Shown: positions 1 through 11,929, numbered from the stretch's first letter. The stretch is DNA of 64,000 bases from Aurelia coerulea (GCA_039566865.1 CM076956.1:14085511-14149510); one strand, 5' to 3'. Numbers and translations: made by a program. The notes: a model not told the origin generated them from the letters alone.

Positions 1-161
1 TTATTTTTATACACGAGGTTCGATAGAGTGGCGTTAGAGCTTCTATCAACATTGCGCATATTCGAAAATTCTACAAAATGCACTTTGCAGAATTTTCGAA
101 CTTGCACAATAGTCATAGAAGCTCTTAAAACCACTCTATCGAGCCTCGTGTATAAAAATAA
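1..161. repeat. Palindromic foldback MITE
   Basis: The first 161 bases form one long hairpin. The left arm starts with a TTATTTTTATACACGAGG-type end and the right arm is its near-perfect inverse, ending at 161; matching continues inward through an AGAGCTTCTAT block and a TTCGAAAATTCT block to a centre near position 80. A fully palindromic non-autonomous DNA element is the simplest reading. The left end may be clipped by the window edge, so no target duplication can be tested. The small ORF at 28-243 lies largely inside it and is not a gene. Confidence 0.75.
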
Positions 162-555
162 CGCTCGATCCAGGCTCTTTTGTAGAATAGCTAAAAGGTC
201 TATTAACAGATGCTCTTCGAATTTCATATCCTTTATCCGATAAAATACTTGAACAAATTATTCTTCAATATTCCATGCTCACATAAATCAAATAGTATTC
301 ATTTCTTCGTCATTATACAATCTACGGTCATATATGAGCAAACAGAATTCTTTGTTAAGATATACTTTGACTTGCAAGCACATCTGGAAATTCTCAGAAC
401 AAACGTATTCTCAGAACATTGATGTTCTTTTCGCTTTGATTCGATTTTCCTTAATGCTCACAACATCATGGAGTCAGCATATCATTAAACTATATCCAAA
501 AATTATGTATAGTAAATTATTTTTGGTCATAGAACTACCATGATGTTGCAAAAAA
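162..555. other. Intergenic, no feature seen
   Basis: AT-rich sequence with only short overlapping ORFs that show no recognisable motif. I see no gene, RNA or repeat structure. Confidence 0.6.
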
Positions 556-850
556 CTCCCGGGGGGGGGGGGTACATAACATGTTCAAGGTACGGGTATG
601 TGCCGCCCATATGGGTGGGTTTTTGGGCCCAAAATTCTCTAAACAAGGGTCCTTCTTCGGCAAATTTTCCATAAACAAGGTTGGGATTTCGCTGAAATTC
701 GCAAAAAATGGCTAAAATTGGCAATTTTCCGCCAAAATTCATCATAAAAGTGGGTACCAAAGCAAATTTCGGTAATTAGAAGAGGGTAGCTTTCTGAAAA
801 CCGGGCGGCAGACCCCCGTCCATCCACAAGTCATGTACCCCCCCCCCGGA
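556..850. repeat. MITE with G-run/C-run inverted ends
   Basis: The element opens with CCC plus a 12-G run and TACAT, and closes with ATGTACC, a C run and GG, giving inverted ends around about 250 bp of unique sequence. A similar end (CCCGGGGGGTACTC) lies near 1117 as a fragment. The two ORFs read from its - strand (527-760 and 639-827) are by-products of the composition. Confidence 0.6.
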
Positions 851-2010
851 AAAAAAATACTGCATGCTAGGTATGATTTAGAACGGATTTGAGAGCAGAA
901 CTTTGATCTTTCAAGCATTATGAAGTTTATTGACTAAACGCGGACTCCGTCACTTCGGAATTATTTCAAGTTATTTCTTATCAACATTGCAAAATAAATT
1001 TGGTGTCTTATAAAATTGTGATACCTTCTGAGTAGGAATCTGCAAGCAGAATACAGAAAGAGTTGTTCCTTATGTAACACGGAGCTCCAGAATAGCCTCT
1101 AATCAAGGTTATTCTCCCGGGGGGTACTCATATATTTTTCAGTACGGGGACGTGAACAACTATATGAGCAAAAAACTGACTGCAGTGCATTTTATTTCCA
1201 CCAATGGTCAAACCAGTCACTCTTTGCGAAGACCTGCACTTAGAAATGGTGTGGAAGAGGTTGAAGAAATTTGTGAAGCAAAACATGTCCTAAAATTCCC
1301 AAGGGACTAAAGTCCCCTTCAGTTGCCAAAATTTTACAACGCTTGCAAAAATCAAATTCTGCTCCCTAAACTCTTCAAATGGTATCTAGTTAGCATTGTT
1401 TTGGAAAATAATCGTGGTTCCATAGCCAAAAATAGGTTTACTCCACATAGGTTTTGGTTGTACTTCAAGCCTTTCATGATACCAGGCCGCGGAGCTGACC
1501 TTTTTGCTTGTGTTTGCTTTAAGCTTAAAATTTCCAATTCATTTCATTTCAAACATTCTTACAGATTAACAATTTTCATTTATGTGTTTCTCCAACTGAC
1601 CGGCTCACCATATTTCCTGATCACCTACTGATGGTTGAGCACGAGGCTGGTTGTTGTTCTTGCGGACGTTTTGGCCAGGACTGTACTGCAGTGGCATAAA
1701 TTCAAACCTCAAATAATATAATGGGAATCTGAGTTGCCATTCTATGTACTGGGTCAACTTTGACATCGTTGCAATTTATGTTTGCTCTATGATGATTTTG
1801 AGGGGAATTTTGCACCATGATATGGTGCTTTGCGTCAGGAAGAATTTCTATTGATTTGATTGGTTGATTAATAGTGGAAAGCAAAGGAACATCCTCTGAC
1901 GTCATCTTAAGCGCCATCAATCATTCATTAAAAAATAGGCTTCAATTTTCATGAGATTTGGATCAAGCTATGCCAGTGAGAATGATTTTCTGCAGACTTT
2001 CCGACACACC
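851..2010. other. Intergenic with a G-run MITE fragment
   Basis: Apart from the CCCGGGGGGTACTC end near 1117 I see nothing coding. The 102-codon ORF at 1323-1631 has no recognised domain and no splice context. Confidence 0.5.
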
Positions 2011-2029
2011 TACTATTAGGAAGCTTAGA

Positions 2030-2540
2030 AATCTGTTCTACTGCAGATTTTATTGTTTGGTGATAAAAATTTCCCAGACGAACTTAACAAAAATATACTC
2101 CTTCTGACTCTAAAATTTATCCACAAATCTGGTCGATTCGGTTAGAAAATTCCAAAAAAAACTCCGTTATAAGTCACTTCATCACAGCCACAATGTTACA
2201 TGTCCCATTTTAGTTAAATTTTGTTTTTGTTCTTGATTTTCTTTAGTTAAGTCATGTATTTTTAAATGTTTTAAATGTCTATCTCAAATTAGATGCCATG
2301 CAATATTTGCGATAATGCCTTATTTACCATCCAAACAAAAATCAACCTGATCGCAGTTATTTCTCATGGCATGTAATTTGAGACAGACCATAGTAGTTTT
2401 AGCTCAATGTCTAAGTGGCCTCGGGGTAGTCACAGCCTTTTGCTCCTCGGGGTATCGTTCCTGTAGTATTGTATAGTAATTGTGTAGGTAGTGTAAGTAA
2501 CATATATATTGTAATCTTTTAGTGGATATATATAAAAAAA
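2030..2540 (+). mobile_element. 5'-truncated LINE, 3' end (GRF family)
   Basis: A short reading frame at about 2041-2149 encodes the C-terminal tail of a non-LTR reverse transcriptase. It carries LLFGDKNF and FIHKSGRFG before TAG, the same tail as at 32282-32480 (+) and 49990-50240 (-). The 3' UTR holds the family stem-loop (arms 2419-2426 and 2445-2452, both CCTCGGGG, paired with two G-T wobbles) and the copy ends in an ATATATAAAAAAAA tail. A stop lies just upstream of the conserved part, so this is a dead fragment. Confidence 0.75.
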
Positions 2541-2545
2541 AGGAA

Positions 2546-3375
2546 GCTTTCGGAACCAGAACAGCCAAGCAAGCCAGAACATCATATCGTATCTTGCAAA
2601 CCAAGCATGGAAAGAAGGATCCTTCTTCTTCAGTAAATGCCCGAGAGCGATCTTTTTTCTGAGAAAACTAACACTTAAGATGAGCAACTTGCATTTCAGA
2701 GGTATAGATCTGCAATACAAAATGACTGCAATGGGGAATAAGGACATTCTCAGGGAGGTATCTTTGCATGTAAACAAAGGAAATCAGCAGAGGTTCTGAA
2801 ACAAAGGCAACTGTGCGCTGATAGCCGTCATGATTTTGTAGATTCCCCATTCTTGTAGGGAGATAAAACTGCTTTTATTGAAACTAAATCCCACCGAACC
2901 TTATCAAGTACATCGAATCTGCTGAAGAATTCACTTAAATGAAAATGCATTAAGCTACCTCATCTGGGCAGCGCTAAGAAAATCACTTGAAATGGGAATT
3001 CATCTTAATGAATAATAGAATCATACAAGAGCACCTGTACGGAAGAGAATTGTAGGATTACTCATTCAACAGAAAAGAAGCGTCCATGGAAATTCCCTTG
3101 AAGTGCCTTGGAAATTCAATATTTAATGAGTAAGCAACCTGTGATAAAAATACTCCCTACTGGTAGTGTCGATAGGGTACAATTCTCTTATTGTAAGAAA
3201 GAGAGAGAGCGCATGAAAACGCCCCAAAGTAAAAACTCTCGAAAAACATGTTTTGATCGAAGTTCTTCCTTCAGATAATCCATGTTAATGAACCATACAT
3301 ACGTCACGTATTCTGTTTGTAGTCATAAAAGAGACGTAAATGCAAGAAACTATTTGACTAAGTCATGAAATATGA
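2546..3375. other. Intergenic, no feature seen
   Basis: Only short unsupported ORFs and a short GA-rich run near 3198. The - strand ORFs at 2404-2850 overlap the LINE tail and have no recognisable domain. Confidence 0.5.
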
Positions 3376-3377
3376 AA

Positions 3378-3935
3378 ATTTGACCATTCGTACTTGCGCG
3401 ACAAATGAATGATTCACCCGATCCCAAACAGTGGTCAAACAAGCGCTTTATGATTATGCTCTCCTTCCTTTTCAAGGCCACGTAATTCCTCAAAGGGGAT
3501 TCTTGGCAAATTTATGACAGGGTACCGCTAGACAGTACCAGATTAAAATGCCAAAAACACAGGTAGGCGATACCCTGTGCTAGGGGTAAACGTATAAAAC
3601 CCTTTAAGAAGATAAAAGGAGTATACCCTTGGAAAAGACTTTAAAAATATCTTTTGTTCACAAATGATAATGTGATATTTTGACCATTCGTTTTTGCGCA
3701 AAAGCGAATGATTCACCCAGATCAAACAAGATATTTGTGATATGCTCTCCTTTCCTTATCAAGCTACGTAATTGCTCAAGGTGGGGGTGGGTGGGTTCCT
3801 GGCTAATTTTTCACAGGGCACCTCTAGGTAACCTTATATTGCACATACATGGTGCCCACAGTATCGTTGCCTAGACTAAAATGCCAAAACACAAGAATAC
3901 GATAACTTATCCTAGAGGCAAACTTGTAGAAATTA
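3378..3935. repeat. Diverged direct duplication, about 300-bp offset
   Basis: Two diverged copies, starting near 3380 and 3679, share ordered blocks: TTGACCATTCGT, GAATGATTCACCC, GCTCTCCTT, CACAGGG or GACAGGG, and AAAATGCCAAAA. The second copy carries extra sequence after its GT-rich stretch near 3781. Neither copy is coding; this is an old tandem duplication of unknown origin. Confidence 0.65.
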
Positions 3936-5833
3936 AACAATCTTACAAAATAGAGATGTTACGACATGGGTAATTTATCGAGACATCATCTCTAGTTAGC
4001 TGGCCGTTGACTTTTTGGAGTTCATCCGCCCCTTTGAAATTGATAGATCTTGTTCTTAGTCCTATCAGGTTGCTAAACCATCCTTCTCATCTACGCCAGG
4101 TAGGTGCAAAGGGGGGGGGGGGAGTTGAGGGGTCTCGGTTTAGGCGTCGATGACCTGACCATGTAACAGGTAGTACTGGATTACATGTTACCAGTAGCAG
4201 GTATATGGCCTGACCTGACTAGTTTGCAATGCAATGCAATGCAATTGAGAACTCGTTTCCCCGATATCTTAACAGCTGAGAGCATCCCTGCAAGTCGCTG
4301 TAGCCAGTTACCTCCAGGCTGTCAATATTTCCACAATAAATAACAAATAGCGTTCCAATATGCATCTAAATAATGAGTATTCTAATAGAGGAGCCCTGGA
4401 GCCTGGAGCCGCAAGAGCCTAAAGATTTTAGAGGCTTGGAGCCGTTGTAGAAAGTTATAATATTCTCTATAATTCTCTATAGGGAAACAGGCAATAGATG
4501 GCCTCTATGGCTGTTAGGCTCCTGGGCTCTGAGGCTCTGAGACTCCTGGGCTCTACGGGCTCAAGATTTCTGGGCTCTAAGCTCCTAGGCTATTGGGCTC
4601 CTGAGCTTTGAGGGCTCATGGCTCCTGGCTCCTGGGCTCTAACTTTAGCAATACTCTCTTTCAATGACTATGCGTGCATGGGCGGACTCCTAGAAATTCC
4701 CCTAATTGGACATACGTAATTAGGTAACGTGATGATGGCGAGATCATGTAAATCGAGAATGCCTGCCAGGTTCCTGCAAGGTTCACTAAATTATTTACAC
4801 ACTTCAAATCCCATTCTATCAGAATCATGACATTCTAATTGGGATCGACCAGCACGTAGATCAAACATTGCCAAGTGCGACCCTCTGTGAGTTACTTCAA
4901 CTTTACGAATGATGGAAGCAATATCAAGGCATTTCAAACCGATGAGCAACTGATCCTAGTAATTTGTTGGATCTTGGGAGCGGACACAAGTAAGTCTTGC
5001 ACTTCCGGGCACGTCTTTTCTTGTTGAAGAATTTTTCCAAGTTACTTAAAATTATCAGATTTTAAGTATTCAGAATTTCTTGCGAATTTCTTACGAGCTC
5101 CATACCAAGCTTCATGTTTATTTTCGGTACCCTGATACACATTTTGAGAAACAGTTTTAATGCATTTTCAATGTTCCTACTCGAGTACTTTCCGAGTTAT
5201 GTGATACATAGGAGACAAATTAAAATACAGTAAACATATACCAATGGTTTCCTTGACTAAAATAATTGCTTAATCAGGAACGCCGGAGAGGGGGGGCGCG
5301 GGGGGGGGGGCAACCGCCCCTCCTGCCCTCTCGAAAATGGCCTAGATATGTTATTTTCCTATTGTTTTGCCCTCATATTTTCAGTTTTGCCCCCCTAAAA
5401 ATGTGCCCCGTCAGGTGTCCCTGTGCTTAATCCATTGTGTTCCAGTATCAGAGTTTCTTAATTTTTTGCGATCTGTCAGATGAGTTTCTCACGAAAAGGT
5501 TTCTATGACAAAACATGTGTACACAGTTAGAAGTATTACATTAGAAACTGTAAAACCATCAAAATATTTCGGAAAAACCGCCTCTAAAATCAGCTAAGAC
5601 CGTCTTCAAATCTTTTTGCGCTGTGCACTTATGGCATCGGTTCAATAATGCGAAGAACTACCTGTTAGTTATCTTTGTGTGACCCGACAAACTGGAAGCT
5701 AATTCGAAAGCCTTATATCCGCTCATAAAAGTGAAAGTAAGATAATTTTCCTCAACATTATATCGAAATACTTTTTCGTAGTTGTACCTTAAAAATTCGG
5801 TAACAATTTGCCTTCTCGTCTGCAAACCGCTTG
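3936..5833. other. Intergenic with low-complexity tracts
   Basis: No gene seen. It contains a G run (about 4110-4122), an AATGC pentamer run (about 4225-4242), a long degenerate array of GGCTCCTGGGCTCT-like words (about 4385-4640) and a G/C-run segment at 5288-5325. Confidence 0.6.
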
Positions 5834-6217
5834 GGACCTGTTCATATGGAGGCGAGCCAGCCCGCCTACCGGGCTGGAGGTTTTTGCCGAGATCCCACCT
5901 TATCCCTGTTTCCCATTCAAAGTTTATTGTCTGTTCATATGAGCAGGCGGGCTGGCCGGAAAGGCGAGATCTCACTCAAGTACTGCCGGGAACCCGCTTG
6001 GCGAGATCAAAATTTCCCATATGAACACTCCAGCCCGCCTGCCGAGACGAAAACGCCTCTACTACTCACGCGTGGGCATGCAAAACAATACCACCAACGA
6101 TGGCATGTGGTGACCAACTAGGCGGGATGGATTTGCCATATGAACAGAATGCGAAATCAGCTCACTTAGCGGGCCAGCTCGGTAAGCGGGCTGGCTCGCC
6201 TCCATATGAACAGGTCC
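5834..6217. repeat. GC-rich MITE with repeated GTTCATATG words
   Basis: The ends are inverted over about 35 bp: GGACCTGTTCATATGG with GGCGAGCCAGCCCG on the left and the inverse on the right, ending at 6217. The word GTTCATATG or its complement occurs at least five times inside (near 5840, 5934, 6019, 6138 and 6203), and GGCGAGATC occurs in several places. Sub-terminal repeated words of this kind often act as transposase binding sites (inference). Three overlapping ORFs in this stretch stay open because it is GC-rich, not because it codes. Confidence 0.7.
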
Positions 6218-6620
6218 TTAGAGAGATAGGAACCGTAAAACCGCAATTTTTGGCGCTCAAAACCGTAAAACTGTTCTAAAGAAGCTCAAACAAATGAACC
6301 ATCAGACTCTACGAGCCCCAATCTCTCTAATGGTTTGCAGTTTGAACACATTCACGCAATCATTTATCAATAAATTGACATTTTAGAAAGCATGTCTATT
6401 TCTGCCGTAAAAATTCGCAAAACATATATTGTTTGATAAAATTTCTCATGTAGAGTCGATATTTAATCGATCCAAAATGCCTTACATAGCAACCTGCCCA
6501 GTGCTGTGTTTCTAGCGACACTATCACAATGTCCATTCATATTTGAGAATAAATCATAACTGGACAAAGATTGTATGATATTGACTACATCAATGCATCT
6601 AAATGCATCTATCATACTTA
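6218..6620. other. Spacer between MITEs, no feature seen
   Basis: AT-rich; no ORF, RNA or repeat recognised. Confidence 0.5.
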
Positions 6621-6622
6621 TA

Positions 6623-7232
6623 CCGGGTGCGCCAAAATAAAACTATGCACGTTTGGGAGGCCACAATAAATGTTACACTGGTCCTATTTTGAAGATTGAT
6701 GACTTAATCTCTAGCAAAAGGCTTGAATTAGATTCTAGCATTTTTGCAAATTTTTTGTCTTCACTTTTTAGAGCATGGAGCGAGTTTCTTAAAATTTTCT
6801 TTTTCGAGAACATTGAAACGATCAAAAAACGTCGATCATGTTTTCTAAAGAATCGACATGAATCGAAAAGAGAACTTGTTCGTGGTGATTTGGGATTTAG
6901 AAGTTGATTAACTGTATCGACTAGTTTTATCGATTGATTAATCGATTTCTAAATCCTACATCGCCACGAAAAAAGTCTTCTCTTTGTCCGTTCATGTCGA
7001 CTCTTTAGAAAACTTGATCGACGTTTTTTATCGTTTTCAGTGTTTTCGAAAACGAAAATGTCAAGAAACTCGCTCCTAGCTCTAAAAAACTGAAGATAAA
7101 AAAATCTGCAAAAATTCCAAAAAACTTATTTAGGCTTTTTGCGAAAGATTAAGACATGAATTTTCACAATTGGCCCAGTGTACGATTTATTGTGGCCTGC
7201 CAAACGTGCATAGTTTAGTTTGGAGCACCCGG
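6623..7232. repeat. Mariner-type palindromic MITE, copy 1
   Basis: Flanked by TA at 6621-6622 and 7233-7234, with ends CCGGGTGCGCCAAAA and an inverse TTGGAGCACCCGG. The whole 610 bp folds back: the left half (GCACGTTTGG, CGTCGATCA, GGATTTAGAA) reappears inverted in the right half about a centre near 6927. TA target duplication with CCGGGTG ends is typical of Tc1/mariner non-autonomous elements. A second copy lies at 59212-59759. Confidence 0.85.
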
Positions 7233-7556
7233 TACTAGCAACTTGCATATTACAAACATGCGACCGGGTAGCTGAATCATAGCATTTTTTCATATAAAGG
7301 GAGGGAGTTATTCTTTCCCCCTTATTCTGTTTCACCCATTAAGGTCCAGAGGCTCCTAAACCTTATTGCCTGTGCGGAGGATTTTAAATGTTCGAGTCTT
7401 TGACCCTCTTGACCTTACAGTATTGTTATTCAAATTAGCTTTCAGTGATTTGTGTTGAGAGAAAGCGAAGCTCTGACTTGTAACTTAGATTCATTATATG
7501 AGTCTCAGCATCGCTCATTGAATTGGATGGTCATCGCTCATTCTTCTATAAGAGTA

Positions 7557-7690
7557 GCCTGCGCGAGGACTCGACTGGTTACGCCGAAGTAAGTTTAGTT
7601 GAATCAAAATTTGATGGTTGTGCCTCTAACCATCAAATTTTAATTCAACTGAACTGACTTCGGCGTAACCAGTCGAGTCTGCGCGCAGGC
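7557..7690. repeat. 134-bp hairpin MITE
   Basis: Near-perfect arms of about 60 bp (GCCTGCGCG, ACTCGACTGGTTACG, TTTGATGGTT and their inverses) around a 6-8 base loop, with TA on both sides. There is no coding capacity. A related GCAGACTCT hairpin occurs near 49550-49605. Confidence 0.8.
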
Positions 7691-8238
7691 TAATATGAGA
7701 GAAAATAACAAATCAGATTAAAAATGTTGAACGAACACGAGGAATCAGTCTACTTGTAATTTGGAGCCCTTGAAAAATGAGAATAGAGGAAGAAAGTTGT
7801 ACGAATAAACTGTATGAAAGAAGTTCGGATGCAAAAAAGACAAGATATTTAGCACACTGAGGCCTTTCTAACTTGCGTCTTCATCAGAGTGTGACTTACG
7901 AAACTAAACTGATTCTAAAGTTACATTATGGGTATGCATATACTGTGATTCAATTAACAGATGGATTAACAATGTCCTGAAAAAATATTTTCTCAGTTTT
8001 AACTAATCAAGTGTTGCATGTCCGGCTTTTATCAACTTTTTTTCGTGGGAAAATAACTGTCTAGGGTCTTTTAACTGCACAAAAGCGATGATTTTAAAGA
8101 ACGATTCTTTCAAGCTTGTATTCTTGGCGCCACAGTCAAAACGTGTTTGGGAAATATGCACGGTGAGGTTCATGTGCGTGATTCTGAAATATGATTGTTC
8201 ATGCGTTGGCGTAAATTTGTTTGACCGACGTATTTACG
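7691..8238. other. Intergenic with a hairpin near 7840-7905
   Basis: Near 7850-7900 a GCACACTGAGGCCTTTC block and its partial inverse flank a loop that reads CTGATGAAG...GAAA on the - strand. A degenerate second copy is at about 10970-11030. Otherwise nothing is seen. Confidence 0.45.
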
Positions 8239-8290
8239 GTACACTTGAGTACAGTTGAGTCCAGTTGAGTCCAGTTGAGTACAGTTCAGT
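8239..8290. repeat. 10-bp tandem repeat
   Basis: About five units of CAGTTGAGTC or CAGTTGAGTA in a row: a simple decamer microsatellite. Confidence 0.85.
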
Positions 8291-8875
8291 TACTATACTA
8301 AACAGAAGGGAGTCCCACCCCTGTCTTAATATCTTCATGAACTGTGCATAGGTTGCTTGTTAGAATTTACTTAGGGAAAAAACTTTATGAGCAAAACGTT
8401 CACTCACATTGAGATTCAAAATTCAATTTCCTCACCTGCGAAGTGCTCTTTTTCTTTAAATAAATACTAGGTGAGTCGAAAATGATATCCTGTGTTGGTC
8501 GGAATGTGTGACAAAGAAATCAGAGCCTTCGGCTGGCCGACATTCAATGGCGACAGATGGCAAGCAATTTCGGTGTCCCATCGGATGAAGTTTGCCGCTA
8601 AGTGTATATGTTTGCAGGCCTGCTTCGAAATCATTACTTTTTCTGGAATATTATTTGATTGAAAAGAGCAAGCTTCTTTTTCGGAACAACTACGCAAGTA
8701 TAGACAGACAGCTTTCTTGAAGTCTAATGCAATTAAATCAGCACATCCCGCACCACAGCTAATTTAGAATGTTTGCACCTGCTTGATGCTTCTGAAAATA
8801 GCAACTTTCCTACCCCTTTCCTAAAGATTTGAAGAAGATCTGTTTCAGAAAGACAATGCAAAGTCAAGTTACAAT

Positions 8876-9253
8876 TACAATAGAAACTAGCATAAAAGAA
8901 CCTAGGTTTTCTTGGGGCAGCCTGAATGAGGTTCTTGATTAACTGATGCCACACTCAAGTCCAGCAGCCTGTCAGGTTCTTAAAAATGTGATCATAGTTG
9001 CTACAGCGCAAACATGTTTTAATACATGCCAGTGCATTCCTTTTATGAATTATAGTTTTCAATATATTCCTTTTTGATACAGTTTACATCATGAGAAATG
9101 CTGCAGTTTTCAAGTACAGCACCATGTATCAAACTATTATATAAGAACCTTTAGAAATTTCAGCTTCTTGTGGGTTCTTGTTTAAAAAGTTCTAATCATG
9201 GGAATTTCAGCCGCTATAGTTTCTTAGGTTCTTTTATGCAGGTTTCTACTGTA
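8876..9253. repeat. MITE with TACAGTAGAAAC ends
   Basis: Inverted ends of about 30 bp: TACAATAGAAACTAGC then ATAAAAGAACCTA on the left, and the inverse of TACAGTAGAAACCTGC then ATAAAAGAACCTA on the right. Related sequence (CTGTAAAAACCCGC, AAGAACCT, AGGCTGTAG) occurs near 36597-36650 and 47964-48080. Confidence 0.65.
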
Positions 9254-9685
9254 TAGAAACACCGACGTTTAATACCGCTATAAGGTGAAATATTTTGCAA
9301 ACCAGCGAGCGGCACTTTGCCTCTCAATGCAGATCTCCAAATTGCCACTTTCTCTCGATATTTGAACGAAAATAATGGAAGAAAGGAAGAAGATGCGAGT
9401 TTATGGTAAAATTATAACGATACAGACAGCAATTCAACTGTAATTTAATGCATTTAACTGCATTCTGCCACTCAACTTAGTTGTTTCAACAATAGTTTTA
9501 AAATCGCGATTTTCTCAAAATATTTGAATGAACGAAAACAGTGAAGCAAGTTTTTCTCAGTAGAGAGAGGAAACACTCAATTTTAGGAATACCATCATTT
9601 TAAGCCGGCATAGGGCAAACTATTTCGCTGTTCCACTGGGAGCATTTTGCCACTAAATGCATATGTTTGCAAGCAGGTCTGAAAT

Positions 9686-9761
9686 TACCCTGGGTACCAC
9701 CCTCTCTAGCATAAAAACAGAGATCACTGTGTTTATGTTAGAGAGGCTGGTACCCAGGGTA
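9686..9761. repeat. 76-bp micro-MITE with 9-bp target duplication
   Basis: TACCCTGGGTACC at the left, its inverse at the right, and CTCTCTA / TAGAGAG inner arms. It is bracketed by GTCTGAAAT at 9677-9685 and again at 9762-9770, a perfect 9-bp direct repeat. The older paralogous segment near 8625 lacks the insert, so it works as an empty site. Confidence 0.85.
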
Positions 9762-9960
9762 GTCTGAAATAAAAACTTTTCTTCTCTGATTGAAAATAAC
9801 AAGCTTCCTTTCAGGCAGTAATACAATTCCTTGCTACAATAGTACTGTACAACTACGCAAGTATAGACGGAAGACTTTCTTGAAAGCTAATACAGTTAAA
9901 GCAGTACATCCTGCCAATTAACTTAGTTGTTTGCACATGCGTCTGAGAATCATGATTTTG

Positions 9961-11772
9961 CTCAATATATGAGCGAAAATAATCAAGTAAGATTCTCTTT
10001 CAATAAGAAATGCAAGTTCATTTCAAAATTGCAGAATTAAATACATTCAATATGGACATGTCATGAAACAATTTGCTGATAAAGGCGATTCATTTTGCTG
10101 ATAAATCTAAATGTTTGCACGAATGTCTCAAGATCACAACTTTTCCTAAATATTTGGATAAAAACAACAACAAAAGACTCTATCAGTCAGGAAATCTACT
10201 CTTAGGACGTCCTAAGATGTTTAAGATCTTTACAATTCAGGCGACCACAATTTGGCTTAGCAATAAAAGAAAGAAAATTTCACCGTGTATTTATCTAGCA
10301 GATTATTGCGGGTACCTAGTGATGTTTATTGTATGATAAAGCATCGATCAATGGTCTCAATTTATGCCAAAATCTAAATGGTAAATACAGCTATCTATAG
10401 AAGGCAACCAAGTCTTGTAGTGCATTCAACAAAGGAATTCGAGACAAAGCATGCGGCCATAAATTGACTGCAGAAGATATCGACATAACATTGTACAAAC
10501 ATCTCATCTGGTAAACTTCGCTTTGGAATATATCTGATGCAACGAGTCAGAAAATAACTGCATGGTAAGGTTGAGTAATTTGATAATGCTTTTAATTGGA
10601 AAATTCAACTGAGCATGCAACATGGTACGTAAAATGATAGGTAACATGATAGGTAAACTGTTTACAAGTAAAGTAACACTTACAATTTGTAATCGAGAAT
10701 TCGGTAAACACCGATGACAGCAAACTGAAGAATTACACTGTTTATAAGGCAGAGGAAATTAGGTTTTAAATTTTCAATCAGGAAATTCAAAACAGCCTGC
10801 AACGATACCATAGACAGGTACATTCTATAAACATAGCGTAATCAAATATCTCGAGAACTAAAGTATATTTCTAATGACACGAATTTGAACTACAGACGAT
10901 TGAACTAAAAAACTTGATACTAAAATGATTAGTTACATTTATATACTATGGAGGAGGCGGTCGCAAAGAAAGAGATAGATTTTTGGCACACTGAGGCCTT
11001 TCGAACCTACATTCTCATAAATGTTTCGAGAATGAATGATGCATCTCTAGATTCGGACTAATTAAGTTCCCAGAATATATTTAAAAAGTAATTGTTGCAC
11101 TCAAGCATAGATCTGACTCGTGCGTGGCAAGTGCGTAAATGTGCAGGGAACATCACTTAGCAGGCAGACTTTCGTAGGTAGTTGCATATATCATCGCACA
11201 CATCGTATGTAGCACAAGTAGAGTATTCTTAATGAGATGAGAATGTAAACTATACAGGTGCAGACTATTGGAAATGCTGACGGGTAATCTAATTGAAAGA
11301 CGTTGAAGACTTTTGTCTCAAGCTATTAATAAACTTTTAATATTGATAAACGTTGACGTTTAGGTATTGAAAAGGGTTATTTGAATCAGTTATCAAGCTT
11401 TTATTGGGCTTCAGAAGAACACTGTCAGTGGCTTACCTCCTACATAGTCGTTCAAGTTTCTATTTTGTAGGAGATGATAAGTCTATAGTTTACTTAGATT
11501 TAAAGTCCCCATCGAACTATGCACCTTGGTTGTGAAGGAATATGTTTCTTTTGACATAAATAATGTTGTAAACACTTTCTATTGAGAATACAATGATTCC
11601 CACAGAATCAAAGTCATTTCAAGACCTTACAAAAGTAAATTGACCTATTTCCAACATCCTTCTTGTAAATCTACATTGAAGAAACTAATCTAAAACTGGT
11701 TTCTTTATTCTACTAAAAGATGCAACGGGTTCTTGATAATCTGATACCTATCTGGTTCCGCTCAAATATCAC
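9961..11772. other. Intergenic, no gene seen
   Basis: The 87-codon ORF at 10073-10336 has no motif. A degenerate GCACACTGAGGCCTTTCGAAC block at about 10973 matches the one near 7856. Otherwise AT-rich and featureless. Confidence 0.5.
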
Positions 11773-11811
11773 TACCCTGGGCATCAGATTCTCTAAATGG
11801 TAACCAGGGTA
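11773..11811. repeat. 39-bp relative of the TACCCTGG micro-MITE
   Basis: It starts TACCCTGG and ends CCAGGGTA, matching the terminal 8 bases of the element at 9686. The flanks AAATATCAC (11764-11772) and ACATATCAC (11812-11820) match at 8 of 9 positions, consistent with a 9-bp target duplication. The interior is only 23 bp. Confidence 0.65.
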
Positions 11812-11929
11812 ACATATCACACGTAACAAATATCCTGAACAAGGATGACAATTGACCAGATTCATTTTCTCAACAGGTTCATGTTGACGCAGAAATGTGC
11901 ATTTCAAGACAAACAGTTATCTGCAAGTA

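Larger units (their letters stand above)
8500..9960. repeat. Two diverged direct repeats with later insertions
   Basis: The segments 8510-8790 and 9590-9960 are related. Shared ordered blocks include TGCATATGTTTGCA-like words, AACAAGCTTCC or AGCAAGCTTCT, CAACTACGCAAGTATAGAC and ACTTTCTTGAA. A 378-bp MITE lies between them and a 76-bp element sits in the second copy, so the duplication is older than both. Weaker copies of the same words at 9270-9400 and 10060-10170 suggest a longer degenerate series. Confidence 0.6.

Noticed and set aside
5658..6121. Three overlapping ORFs of 80-105 codons
   Set aside because: They are open because the MITE is GC-rich; no motif, and they follow its inverted repeats.
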